Source: an uncultured Neomegalonema sp.
GTDB lineage: Bacteria > Pseudomonadota > Alphaproteobacteria > Rhodobacterales > Rhodobacteraceae
Assembly: GCA_937948985.1 (NCBI GenBank)
Contig: CALFAK010000030.1
Coordinates: 1-47,612, forward strand
Reading direction: 5' to 3'
Length of the DNA: 47,612 nucleotides
Positions 16,115-24,188 of the stretch are shown here, piece by piece (the first letter of the stretch is position 1; the number at the start of each line of letters is the position of its first letter). The notes under the pieces were generated by a model that was given only the letters and a program-made list of their open reading frames with translations, was not told the origin of the DNA and did not search any database. The translations under genes and the position numbers were made by a program.

Positions 16115-19100
16115 CTAAAACACAAATTCCCCGTCCCTCAGGGTCGCGGTGAAGCCTTCGAGCAGGATGCTGTCCGTGCCGAATTCAATCAACGTGTTCC
16201 CGCCGGTTCGTGTGATTGTAAGGTCGCTCATATCGTCAACTCCGGCCACCGCGACGAAGTTCATCGCTTCATTACCGACGGTGCTGAAATCGGTGATAAC
16301 GTCATCGCCCCAACCATCGTCGAAGATGAACTGGTCCGTACCCGCACCACCTGTCATCCGGTCATTACCGCTGCCACCCGTCAGTGTATCGGTGTTGGTG
16401 CCACCGTCGAGCGTGTCATTACCCGTATCGCCGAACAGCTTATCATTGCCGGATCCGCCAAGCAGTGAATCCCGTCCAGACCCGCCATACAGCGTATCCG
16501 AGTTATCACCGCCATTAAGCAAGTCATCGCCCCCGTCACCGCTCAGAGTGTCATTGCCGACCTGTCCGTGTAAGTTGTCAGCGTTATCTCCGCCCAGCAA
16601 CCTGTCACTGCCGCTACCGCCATCCAGCGAGTCATTGCCCTGCTCACCGATCAGCAGATCATTGCCGTCTTCGCCCATCAGCGTATCGGTATTCGCACCC
16701 CCGTTGAGGGTATCGCCGCTGGTGCCGCCGAACAGCCGATCATTGCCCGATCCCCCCTCCAACGTATCGGAGTTTTCGCCGCCATTAATGCTGTCGCTGC
16801 CTGTACCGCCATAAAGGCGATCATTCCCCTGACCACCGATCAGGATATCATTGCCATCATCGCCCCAGAGAGTATCAGTATTTATACCGCCATCGAGATA
16901 ATCACCGCTCGAACCGCCGGCCATCCGATCATTCCCGCCGCCGCCATACAAGCTGTCAGAGTTAAGGCCGCCGCTCAGGCTGTCACTGCCAACTTCGCCG
17001 TACAGGAGATCATTGCCCTGTTCACCGATCAGCGTGTCATTGCCGTCGCCACCACGGATCGTGTCCGTATTTGCGCCGCCGTTCAGCAAATCGTTGCTGA
17101 TGCCACCCTCAATCGTATCGTTGCCGGAACCGCCGTTGATGGTGTCGCGGCCCTCATCACCGAACAGGCGGTCGCTCTTCGCACCACCGTCGATGCTGTC
17201 ATTGCCCGATCCACCACTTATGGAGTCATTGCTGTCGCCGCCAAGGATCGTATCGTTGCCCTGATCACCCGTGATGCGGTCAGCGGCGTCACCGCCTTCT
17301 ATGTAATCATTACCGAGGCCACCATCCAGCGTGTCCGCCCCCGCATCACCGTAGAGCGAGTCGTCGCCTTGTCCCCCGCGAAGGGTGTCACCGCCTGTGC
17401 CCCCTTCAAGAATATCATTCCCGTCTTCGCCCGTCAGCGTGTCGTTACCGGCCCCGCCATTCAGGGAATCCGCCCCTGAATTGCCCAGTGTGCTATCCCC
17501 GAAACCACCGAACAGTTTGTCATCGCCACTGCCGCCGACCAAGGTGTCATTGCCTGTCTCGCCGAAAAAGCTGTCATTCCCAGCCTCACCGTAGAGGGTA
17601 TCACTGCCGGCACCGCCCATGAGCGTATCATTACCATCGCCCCCGAAAAGCGTGTCATGCCCGCCGCGTCCGATTGCTTTATCGTCACCAGCCATCGCGT
17701 AGATTTCGTCGCCCGTCTGGTTGGTACCGCTCAACAGGTTGTCATCACCCGTCGTGCCCATCACCGTACTATCGTCAGTGAAGGTGATCGTGCCATCGGC
17801 GGAGATTGTGATCGGCACGTGCGGTTTGCTCTGGGGCACGTCGTTGAACGTCTGCAGGTATGTGAAGTCGCCCAGCGTGATATCCGCAGACAGCGCCGTG
17901 ATCCCCAACCGCAATTGCGATGGGTCTGCAAAGCTGGAGTCGCGGGATTCAGATGTGCCATCAGTCAGCGTGACGTTGTCGGCCTGTTGCGCATAAAAAT
18001 CGGCCAGTTGCAGTAACTCGCCGTTGTCGTCCCTGGCGTTCTCAACATTGATACCGTTATTCAAACCGGAAACATTACTCATCGAGATATTTTCAGTGCG
18101 ATTCATCGCCGAAATAACCGTAGTGATGTCATCGGCGGTCGTCGGTGTCCCGTTGTCATACACCAGCGTGTCACCAACCTGAAAACGCCCGCCACCAATA
18201 TCTTCGAGCCAAACGCGACCATCATTGAAGGCATCTTGCAAAAACCCGAATGCATCAACAACACCGTCATTATTGCGGTCCACAGTGACCCTCAGCCGCG
18301 CTGAGCCGTTGGCGGCATCCGCGTTGCGCAATGCAATGGCATCAGCCGGCGCAATATCGATTGCATGAGTGCCGCTGCCGATATTAAAGCCGTGCCCGTC
18401 CGCACCTTCGGCATGGGAATTCGTGATGACGATATCCCGCGAGCCGCGCGAGACCGTAATACCGACCTCACCGCCATTGAGGGATACCACGTTGTTCATT
18501 GTACCGCCATGTACGCCGTGGATTGAGACCTGGTCAGCGGTGAAGCCATTATCGGCTTCGTAAGCACCACCGATTTTCTGCCCCGGATTCATCGCATCCG
18601 GCTGCCCGCCATCCACCAACAGGCCGTCGATGGTCATGCCGTCAACCCATTGGCCATTGACGGAAGATTTGCTGTTGACCCAGATCGGATAAACCACATC
18701 GTCGTGGTTCGGCTCGGTCACTTCAAGATTGGTGATCTCGACATCTTTTGCAGCCGTCGTTGCGCTGGACTCGATCACGACACCGTATTTCCATCCGACG
18801 ATTTTCAGATAATCAGGATTTGCCCCTGTGCCGTTGATATTACCGATTTTTGGATTGTCCGACGCGCTTCCCAACACGCCGTAGAGGGCATTGCCGTTGA
18901 TATCGAATGTTCCGCTACCGATCAGCCCCGCACCTTCGGTGTTGCTGATATCGTAGGCCGGTGGGGTTACACCGAGATTGGTATCCAGTGTCAGGGTTGC
19001 CCCTGAAGTGATTTCCAGCTTTACGTGGCTCATCCCGATCAGCGTTTCGCTGAACGTCATGTTCGAGGTGACTTGAACGACCGCATCAGGATTTGCGTCA

Positions 19101-19177
19101 TTCTTAACCGCATTATGGGCGGCTGCGATGGCAGCGTTGATGCTGGAATAATTTGCAGCGTTTACCGTGAATACCAT
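16115..19177 (-). CDS. Beta-helix RTX protein (type I secreted, 1020 residues)
   Basis: A large calcium-binding repeat protein. The N-terminal half (about 1-480) looks like a right-handed parallel beta-helix (repeated hydrophobic turns, DVEITNLEV, MTIDGLLVDGG, DIVITNSHAEGADGHGFNIG), as in pectate-lyase and epimerase-like enzymes. Residues about 500-945 hold roughly 50 nonapeptide GGxGxDxLx repeats that bind Ca2+. The last section (DGWGDDVITDF, then TDSILLEGFT and DGEFVF) is the typical C-terminal signal of type I secretion substrates; there is no N-terminal signal peptide. Start ATG 19177 has GGGAGA 8-13 bp upstream and fits better than the longer frame from 19198. No type I exporter is nearby. 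Activity on a polysaccharide is possible but unproven. Confidence 0.88.
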   Translation of the reverse strand: MVFTVNAANYSSINAAIAAAHNAVKNDANPDAVVQVTSNMTFSETLIGMSHVKLEITSGATLTLDTNLGVTPPAYDISNTEGAGLIGSGTFDINGNALYGVLGSASDNPKIGNINGTGANPDYLKIVGWKYGVVIESSATTAAKDVEITNLEVTEPNHDDVVYPIWVNSKSSVNGQWVDGMTIDGLLVDGGQPDAMNPGQKIGGAYEADNGFTADQVSIHGVHGGTMNNVVSLNGGEVGITVSRGSRDIVITNSHAEGADGHGFNIGSGTHAIDIAPADAIALRNADAANGSARLRVTVDRNNDGVVDAFGFLQDAFNDGRVWLEDIGGGRFQVGDTLVYDNGTPTTADDITTVISAMNRTENISMSNVSGLNNGINVENARDDNGELLQLADFYAQQADNVTLTDGTSESRDSSFADPSQLRLGITALSADITLGDFTYLQTFNDVPQSKPHVPITISADGTITFTDDSTVMGTTGDDNLLSGTNQTGDEIYAMAGDDKAIGRGGHDTLFGGDGNDTLMGGAGSDTLYGEAGNDSFFGETGNDTLVGGSGDDKLFGGFGDSTLGNSGADSLNGGAGNDTLTGEDGNDILEGGTGGDTLRGGQGDDSLYGDAGADTLDGGLGNDYIEGGDAADRITGDQGNDTILGGDSNDSISGGSGNDSIDGGAKSDRLFGDEGRDTINGGSGNDTIEGGISNDLLNGGANTDTIRGGDGNDTLIGEQGNDLLYGEVGSDSLSGGLNSDSLYGGGGNDRMAGGSSGDYLDGGINTDTLWGDDGNDILIGGQGNDRLYGGTGSDSINGGENSDTLEGGSGNDRLFGGTSGDTLNGGANTDTLMGEDGNDLLIGEQGNDSLDGGSGSDRLLGGDNADNLHGQVGNDTLSGDGGDDLLNGGDNSDTLYGGSGRDSLLGGSGNDKLFGDTGNDTLDGGTNTDTLTGGSGNDRMTGGAGTDQFIFDDGWGDDVITDFSTVGNEAMNFVAVAGVDDMSDLTITRTGGNTLIEFGTDSILLEGFTATLRDGEFVF
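16508..17074 (-). repeat. Three 63-residue super-repeats inside the RTX region
   Basis: The nonapeptides are arranged in a higher-order pattern of seven (63 residues, 189 bp). Copies run 17074-16886, 16885-16697 and 16696-16508 on the minus strand. Each begins with (A/I)NTDT and continues DGNDxLIG, QGNDxLxG, GSDxLxGG, and NxDxLxGG; copies one and two also share the closing GNDR and SGD nonapeptides, while the third diverges in its last two. This suggests duplication of a block of seven repeats rather than growth by single nonapeptides. Confidence 0.8.
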
Positions 19178-19512
19178 GTGATCGTCTCCCAACAGCATTA
19201 TGGAGTGAAAGTCGGTTCTGCACCCGTTGAATACTGTGCACTTGAATTAAGCGAATTCATACACGTTCAAGAATTTGGCTATATTCGATTATAATCGAAT
19301 AATTTATCCTCTTACAATGAAGAGATACCACTTTAAGGCGTATAATGGCTTTATTTTTATCTTTTGCTACAGCGTCAGGGGCTCTGGTCGATTTCGAGCG
19401 AAGTGAATTGTAGTAAAGCGCTATCCGTCCTGATTAAATACGTTAGGCGCCCTGATTTTTTGTTAGCCGCATAAGTTATCCGGTCCTCGTTTCACTCCTG
19501 TCGGAGTCACGA
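19178..19512. other. AT-rich intergenic stretch upstream of the RTX gene
   Basis: About 335 bp without a gene. The section 19240-19380 is strongly AT-rich compared with the neighbours and contains a 20-bp perfect palindrome (19282-19301). It should hold the RTX promoter. Near 19504-19518 is a 15-bp stretch, GAGTCACGATCAATC, identical to one inside the right end of the IS630 element (11634-11648). The end of the EamA gene overlaps this match. Confidence 0.5.
19282..19301. promoter_or_regulatory. Perfect 20-bp palindrome, possible operator of the RTX gene
   Basis: TATTCGATTATAATCGAATA is its own reverse complement. It lies about 105 bp upstream of the RTX start codon on the side where its promoter should be, in an AT-rich patch. 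Length and symmetry fit a dimeric regulator such as a LuxR, MarR or TetR type; none is nearby, so the regulator is unknown. Confidence 0.5.
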
Positions 19513-20400
19513 TCAATCTGACCGCTTGCGATTGACTGACATCATGCAAATGCCCACCGTCAGCAGGGCTATCGCGAACCAGCTGAGCGGGCCGAGGGGT
19601 TCGCCCAGGAATGCAGCGCCCAGCGCCGCGCCGAGGGCGGGGACGCCGGCCATGACTGCGGACACAGGCCCGGACCCGATATGCCTCACGGCGAGGGCGA
19701 CGAGGAGCAGGCCGATGAGGTTCGGCACCACTCCCTGATAGATGATTTGCAGCATCAACAGGTCCGTGCCGACGCCAGACAGGCCCGTGGGCAGGAACAG
19801 AAACCACAGCGGTACGAAGATCAGCGCGTTCAGGACCGAGCTGCAGAGCAGAACCTGACCCGTCGTGACTTGCCACACGCGGCTGACGACGAGGTAGGCG
19901 GCGAAGAAGAACGCCGCGCCGACGAACATCACGTCGCCCAGCCATGTCTCAACGATGTCAAAACTGCTGCCATCGGAAACAACCAGCGCGGTTGCGATCA
20001 GGATCAGGGCAGCACCCGCCATGCGACGGGCTGTGAGGCGCTCTGACAACCAGATCCAGCCGATCAGCAGGGTCACGATGGGCAGGATGCCGTTCATGAA
20101 GATGCCGCCATGCGAAGCGGGGGCGTGCTTGAATGCCTCGAAAACCAGTAGGATGTAAAGCGGGCCGAGCAGAGTTGTCAGCAACGCGATGCGAGGCAGG
20201 GACATGGTCCGCCACGGCTTCAGGTAGAGCACAACCGGCAAGGCGATAAGAGCGGAAATTCCGTAACGGATAGCGGCCATATCATACGCGGTCAGTGTGG
20301 ATACCGCGCCGAAACGGCTGGCCACCAGCCATGACGACCATATGAGCAGCACGGCGAAGGCGGCGGCGAAACCGATAAGCGGGTTTTTCGGGGCGGTCAC
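19513..20400 (-). CDS. EamA/DMT-family transporter
   Basis: A 295-residue inner-membrane protein with about ten hydrophobic segments and two EamA halves, typical of drug/metabolite transporters. Segments include FAAAFAVLLIWSSWLVA, GISALIALPVVLYL, IALLTTLLGPLYILLVF, FVGAAFFFAAYLVVS and LSWFAIALLTVGICMM. The start is GTG 20400 (VTAPKNPLIGF), with AAAGG nearby upstream; the same frame runs on to 20823 but that extension is Pro/Ser/Arg-rich and overlaps another gene. The substrate is unknown. The gene lies 40 bp after the GGCT-like gene on the same strand and could share a transcript with it and the PhaC-like gene. Confidence 0.88.
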   Translation of the reverse strand: MTAPKNPLIGFAAAFAVLLIWSSWLVASRFGAVSTLTAYDMAAIRYGISALIALPVVLYLKPWRTMSLPRIALLTTLLGPLYILLVFEAFKHAPASHGGIFMNGILPIVTLLIGWIWLSERLTARRMAGAALILIATALVVSDGSSFDIVETWLGDVMFVGAAFFFAAYLVVSRVWQVTTGQVLLCSSVLNALIFVPLWFLFLPTGLSGVGTDLLMLQIIYQGVVPNLIGLLLVALAVRHIGSGPVSAVMAGVPALGAALGAAFLGEPLGPLSWFAIALLTVGICMMSVNRKRSD

Positions 20401-20440
20401 GGGCGGCCTTTCGCGAATTCTTACCCTCCCGCTTATCGTG

Positions 20441-21019
20441 TCAGGACAGCGCGCGCCACCACGGATCGGCGGCGAGGGCGCGGCGGAGGGGGGTGTCGGT
20501 CCCGGCAGGTGCGCCGTTGATGTATTCGAGGGCGGCGGCGAGGCTTTCGCCCTCAAGGCCGCGCAGGTAGGCGATGGCATCGGGCAAGGTGAAGGGAGTG
20601 CCTGTGTCCTGCTGAAAATTACCATCGAGATCGGTCCAGACCGCTCCGGCGGCCCCTTCGGCGGCGCACCAGTCACGGACCAGCGGGGAGACGCCCTCGC
20701 GCATCGAATAATGGTCGCCGCTGGCCATATCGACCCAGCCGATATGGGCCTCCACCGTGCGCTCGCGGGCGGCGAGGTCGGTGATGGCTTCGGGGATCGT
20801 GGTGCGGATGCTCTCAATCGCATGGGTCGGGCAAGGATCGCCGTGGACGGCGTCGATCACCACGACAAGGGATTGTTTGCGCTTTGGCGAGATGCGGCTG
20901 AATTCCAGTGGCAGGGACGGCCCTGCGCTCATCCGCCAGTCGCCACGCACTTTGGGGGCGAGATCGTCAAGATCCCAGATCAGCGAGCCGTAGCCCAGGA
21001 CGTAGATCGGGGCGGTCAT
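20441..21019 (-). CDS. Gamma-glutamylcyclotransferase-like protein
   Basis: A 192-residue protein with the GYGSLIWDL signature near residues 9-17, the phosphate/glutamyl-binding loop of the gamma-glutamylcyclotransferase (ChaC/GGCT) fold. Members convert gamma-glutamyl peptides or glutathione to 5-oxoproline. I see the loop but cannot fix the catalytic glutamate from this sequence alone, so the reaction is not certain. The ATG overlaps the stop of the PhaC-like gene by 4 nt (ATGA at 21016-21019), so the two are translated from one message. This pairing may link storage-polymer metabolism with glutathione turnover, though that is inference. Confidence 0.7.
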   Translation of the reverse strand: MTAPIYVLGYGSLIWDLDDLAPKVRGDWRMSAGPSLPLEFSRISPKRKQSLVVVIDAVHGDPCPTHAIESIRTTIPEAITDLAARERTVEAHIGWVDMASGDHYSMREGVSPLVRDWCAAEGAAGAVWTDLDGNFQQDTGTPFTLPDAIAYLRGLEGESLAAALEYINGAPAGTDTPLRRALAADPWWRALS

Positions 21020-22194
21020 GGATCAGTCTCCATCAGAAAATCGCGGACGGGATGCCAGACCGGCCCGTCTGCGTCAGGGGCAAGGATGATACCGATATGG
21101 CCTTTGGGCGGCTCTAACAGGCGCGCGTGGGAGATCGCTTCGGCAAGAGGTAGTGCGGAGGCCGGCGGCACGACGCTGTCGCGTTGGCCGACCACAACCA
21201 TCATCGGCGATGTGAGCGCGGAAAGGTCCAGTGGCAAGCCCTTGATGCCCCACTCTCCGGTCATCAAACCGTTATCGACCAACCAGCCGGAGAAACATTC
21301 CCTGGCGACGGGCATGGGGACCGGGACGCCGTTGTTCAGCCAGTCTTCGACGGCGATAAAACGGCGGGCTTCGGCGCTGGCGGGGTCGATATGGGCGAAG
21401 CGTTGGAATTTTTGCGCGCCGGATTCAAGGTTGCGCATGGCGAAGAAGGAATGGGTGACGAGCGGCGGGATCGCGCCGAAAAGGCCGCCCATCGTCATCA
21501 GCGATGCCTCCAGCGCTTTTTGGTTGTCGCGAAACCGTGCGTGTTCGGGGAAATAGCTGAAATCCCACGGGGTTCCCAGCGTGACGATCTTGCCGATGTC
21601 CGCGCTTTGTCGTGTGCCGAGTGCCAGCGCAATCGGCCCGCCCATGCAATAGCCGATCAGATGCACGGGACCGCCGCTTTCGCGCAAAATTGCCTCAAAG
21701 GCCGGTTGCAGGCGCTTTTCGAGATAGTCACCGATCTCAAACCACGTCTCCGCTGGACCGGGCACGCCCCAGTCGAAGAGGTAGGGGCGAAAGCCGTTGC
21801 GGGCCAACCAGCGCATCCGCGACAGCGCTGGCGTCAGATCCATGATCGAAGCGCGGTTGATCATTGAGGGCACCACGAGGACGGGCGGGCCGGACCCCTC
21901 ATAGGCCAGCAAGCGTGACGATCCTTTGCGCCAGAGGCACCGGGAGGCGGGGGTTGCGGTGTGGTAGGGGTGGGCCTGATAGCGGGACAGGCCGGAGAGC
22001 ATGTCGGCGATGCTGTCGCTGAGAGTGGTGACCTTGCCCAAGTCCGGGGTGTTTTCCAGCAGAGCCGCGAGGTCTTTCATCGGGCCGTTTTTCAGAAATT
22101 GCATCAGTATGGCCGCGCCGTCAGAGCGAAAGCCGCGCGCGCGGGCGGTATGGCGCAGCATTTCGCTATCCTTCTTGCCGCGCGTTGTGCTCAT
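21016..22194 (-). CDS. PhaC-like alpha/beta hydrolase
   Basis: A 392-residue protein with the polyhydroxyalkanoate-synthase-type lipase box GYCMGG, in which the nucleophile is Cys183 rather than Ser. Asp339 (GQRDSVVPP) and His366 (KGHIGI) complete the triad. PWDFSYFPEHARF and LDLSALTSPMMVV also fit PhaC. At about 390 residues it is much shorter than class I PhaC (about 590), closer to class III/IV subunits and to short PhaC-like proteins of Rhodobacterales, so it may be a polymerase or a related acyltransferase. It is divergent from phaR, the regulator of PHA genes, with a 182-bp spacer, which supports a role in the PHB pathway. Confidence 0.75.
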   Translation of the reverse strand: MSTTRGKKDSEMLRHTARARGFRSDGAAILMQFLKNGPMKDLAALLENTPDLGKVTTLSDSIADMLSGLSRYQAHPYHTATPASRCLWRKGSSRLLAYEGSGPPVLVVPSMINRASIMDLTPALSRMRWLARNGFRPYLFDWGVPGPAETWFEIGDYLEKRLQPAFEAILRESGGPVHLIGYCMGGPIALALGTRQSADIGKIVTLGTPWDFSYFPEHARFRDNQKALEASLMTMGGLFGAIPPLVTHSFFAMRNLESGAQKFQRFAHIDPASAEARRFIAVEDWLNNGVPVPMPVARECFSGWLVDNGLMTGEWGIKGLPLDLSALTSPMMVVVGQRDSVVPPASALPLAEAISHARLLEPPKGHIGIILAPDADGPVWHPVRDFLMETDP

Positions 22195-22376
22195 GCGTTT
22201 TTCCGCCTTTCAAGTCTTGCGCCGATACTATCACCTGTTAACAAAAACGTCATATTTTCTGCATGTTGCGTTGCACATCATGCGTCGGAAAAATGTTGCG
22301 CCGCAAAACCGCAAGTGCGAAGATAAATCCATAGCGGCTGAGTAGAATCTGAAACAGCCGCCCCGGGAGTGATGCA
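22195..22376. promoter_or_regulatory. Divergent phaC-like/phaR spacer with TGC/GCA palindromes
   Basis: This 182-bp spacer separates two divergent genes and should contain both promoters. It holds TTGCG/CGCAA around a C (22296-22306), and upstream a run of TGC and GCA half-sites (CTGCATGTTGCGTTGCACA, 22259-22277). PhaR proteins are known to bind TGC/GCA-rich inverted sites near PHA genes, so autoregulation by the adjacent phaR is the simplest reading. No exact consensus match was checked. Confidence 0.4.
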
Positions 22377-23009
22377 ATGCTGAGCGACGAAGACGCGAAA
22401 TCAGGTGGTTCATCGAAATCAGACGGCAGACCTGAGCCGATTACGATCAAGAAATACGCAAATCGCCGTCTGTATAACACGGCGACCAGCAGCTATGTGA
22501 CGCTTGATACGTTGTCCGTGATGGTCAAGAGCGGTGAAGATTTCGTCGTTTATGATGCCAAATCGGGCGAAGACATCACCCGATCCGTGCTGACCCAGAT
22601 CATTTTCGAGGAAGAGGCGAAAGGTGAAAACCTGTTGCCGATCAATTTCTTACGCCAGCTTATCGGATTCTATGGCAACAGCATGGAATCTTTCGTGCCG
22701 AGCTATCTTGAGATGAGCCTTGAAAACCTGTCTGCCAATCAGGAGCAATTCACACGCACGTTCGGCGGGGAGGCGGCGGTCGATGCGATGCGCACGATGA
22801 CCGAGCGTAATGCGGAGTTGTTTCAGAATGCGATGAAGGTGTTCACGCCGTTCGGTTCGGTTCCCGGAATGCCCGGTGCGGAACCTGCGAAACCTGCCGC
22901 ACCCGCGAAGGCGGCGGCGAAAGAAGAATCATCCGACGAGATCAAAACGCTGCAAAAGCAGATCAGCGACCTTCAGGCGGCAATCAATTCGATGGCGAAG
23001 AAAGACTGA
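22377..23009 (+). CDS. phaR: Polyhydroxyalkanoate synthesis repressor PhaR
   Basis: A 210-residue regulator. The N-terminal PHB accumulation domain is at about residues 20-82 (TIKKYANRRLYNTATSSYVTL), followed by the second PHB_acc domain from about 85 (INFLRQLIGFYGNSMESFVPSYLEMSLENL). It ends in an Ala/Pro-rich stretch and a predicted coiled coil (DEIKTLQKQISDLQAAIN). The family binds PHB granules and represses phasin and related genes when no polymer is present. It is divergent from the PhaC-like gene, so it probably controls that gene and itself. GGGAGTG precedes the ATG. Two palindromes follow the stop (23049-23120). Confidence 0.93.
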   Translation: MLSDEDAKSGGSSKSDGRPEPITIKKYANRRLYNTATSSYVTLDTLSVMVKSGEDFVVYDAKSGEDITRSVLTQIIFEEEAKGENLLPINFLRQLIGFYGNSMESFVPSYLEMSLENLSANQEQFTRTFGGEAAVDAMRTMTERNAELFQNAMKVFTPFGSVPGMPGAEPAKPAAPAKAAAKEESSDEIKTLQKQISDLQAAINSMAKKD

Positions 23010-23048
23010 TTGGGGTGAATTTCTATTGGCGGTAGCGATGGATTTTCT

Positions 23049-23120
23049 GCCCCGCACTTGATGCGGGGCCTCTCTTGGTCAATGTGCGTTATCAAAAAGG
23101 TCCCGCATCAAGTGCGGGAC
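23049..23120. repeat. Inverted pair of REP-like hairpins
   Basis: The first hairpin, GCCCCGCA/TGCGGGGC (23049-23069), has loop CTTGA. The second, GTCCCGCA/TGCGGGAC (23100-23120), has loop TCAAG, which is the reverse complement. The two are therefore inverted copies of one element with 30 bp between them. They lie between the ends of convergent phaR and cysK and could also act as transcription end points, though there is no T-run. Similar stems occur at 2967-2986 and 11661-11683. Confidence 0.7.
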
Positions 23121-23146
23121 AGCTGTTTATATTGCAGTGCCGCTTA

Positions 23147-24115
23147 TCAACCCAACCCTTCAAACAGCGCCGTTGAGAGGTAGCGTTCCGCGAAGCTGGG
23201 GATGATGACGACGAGACGTTTGCCCTTCATCTCCGGTTCCGCGCCGACTTCCAGTGCCGCCGCCAGTGCCGCGCCGGACGAGATGCCGACGGGGAGGCCT
23301 TCGGTGCGGGCGGCCTCGCGGGCGATCTCGAATGCGGTGGCGTTGCCGATGGTGATGGTGCGGTCGATCAGCGCCGTGTTGAGGTTACCGGGGATGAAGC
23401 CCGCGCCGATGCCTTGGATGGCGTGGGGGCCGGGGCTGCCGCCTGAGATAACGGGGCTGTCTTCGGGTTCCACAGCGATAATTTGCGCCTTGTGGCCCTG
23501 CCCCTTGAACACCCGCGCACAGCCCGTGATCGTGCCGCCTGTGCCGACGCCGGAGATGAAAGCGTCGAATTCGCCGTCCGTATCAGCGAGGATTTCGAGG
23601 GCCGTTGTGCGCTCGTGAATGGCGGGGTTGGCGGGGTTTTCAAACTGCTGCGGGATGATCGCACCAGGGGTTGCGGCAAGCAGTTCCTCGGCCCGCGCAA
23701 TCGCGCCTTTCATCCCTTTTTCCTTCGGGGTGAGTTCGAGTTGCGCGCCGAGGAGAGCCAGCATTTTACGGCGCTCGACCGACATGCTTTCGGGCATACA
23801 AAGGACCAGCTTGTACCCGCGCGCCGCGCAGACGAAGGCGAGGCCGACACCTGTGTTGCCGGAGGTCGGCTCGATAACCACACCGCCGGGTTTGAGTGCG
23901 CCGGATGCCTCCAGCGCGTCAATCATGGCCGCGCCGATGCGGTCTTTGACGCTGGCCAGCGGGTTGAAGAATTCAAGCTTCACAAGGATTTCCGCATCAA
24001 CACCATGCGCCGCCGCCAGCTTGCTGAGCCTGACAAGCGGGGTTCCACCGATGGTATCAATGATGCCGTCGTAGATTTTTCCACGGGCGAAAGGGGCGTC
24101 GGTGCTGGCAGTCAT
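23147..24115 (-). CDS. cysK: Cysteine synthase A
   Basis: A 322-residue PLP enzyme that makes cysteine from O-acetylserine and sulfide. The PLP lysine is Lys57 in SVKDRIG, PTSGNTG is the substrate loop, and GVGTGGT is the phosphate-binding loop. PSFAERYLST near the C-terminus is the usual CysK end motif. The length is normal. It points towards phaR and has a short lipoprotein gene upstream on the same strand but with an intervening gap, so a separate promoter is likely. No SAM- or cysteine-responsive riboswitch is visible upstream. There is a run of AT (CAATATATATGAATGAAG) near 24133-24150 that may contain a -10 element. Confidence 0.95.
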   Translation of the reverse strand: MTASTDAPFARGKIYDGIIDTIGGTPLVRLSKLAAAHGVDAEILVKLEFFNPLASVKDRIGAAMIDALEASGALKPGGVVIEPTSGNTGVGLAFVCAARGYKLVLCMPESMSVERRKMLALLGAQLELTPKEKGMKGAIARAEELLAATPGAIIPQQFENPANPAIHERTTALEILADTDGEFDAFISGVGTGGTITGCARVFKGQGHKAQIIAVEPEDSPVISGGSPGPHAIQGIGAGFIPGNLNTALIDRTITIGNATAFEIAREAARTEGLPVGISSGAALAAALEVGAEPEMKGKRLVVIIPSFAERYLSTALFEGLG

Positions 24116-24188
24116 CGGGCAAATCTCCGTTCAATATATATGAATGAAGATGCAGCGCTTAACCGCCAGTGTCCAGTTCAAGAAACAG

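Noticed and set aside
16149-17594. Plus-strand frames with regular PPSS/LPxPP repeats, and the regular spacing of repeats resembling a CRISPR array
   Set aside because: The periodicity is 27 bp from RTX nonapeptides on the minus strand; there are no fixed repeats with unique spacers and no cas genes.
20401-20823. N-terminal extension of the EamA frame (about 140 residues)
   Set aside because: The extension overlaps the GGCT-like gene, is Pro/Ser/Arg-rich, and the transporter fold begins at GTG 20400.
24116-24188. Riboswitch or leader upstream of cysK
   Set aside because: The region is too short and shows no conserved SAM-riboswitch helices.
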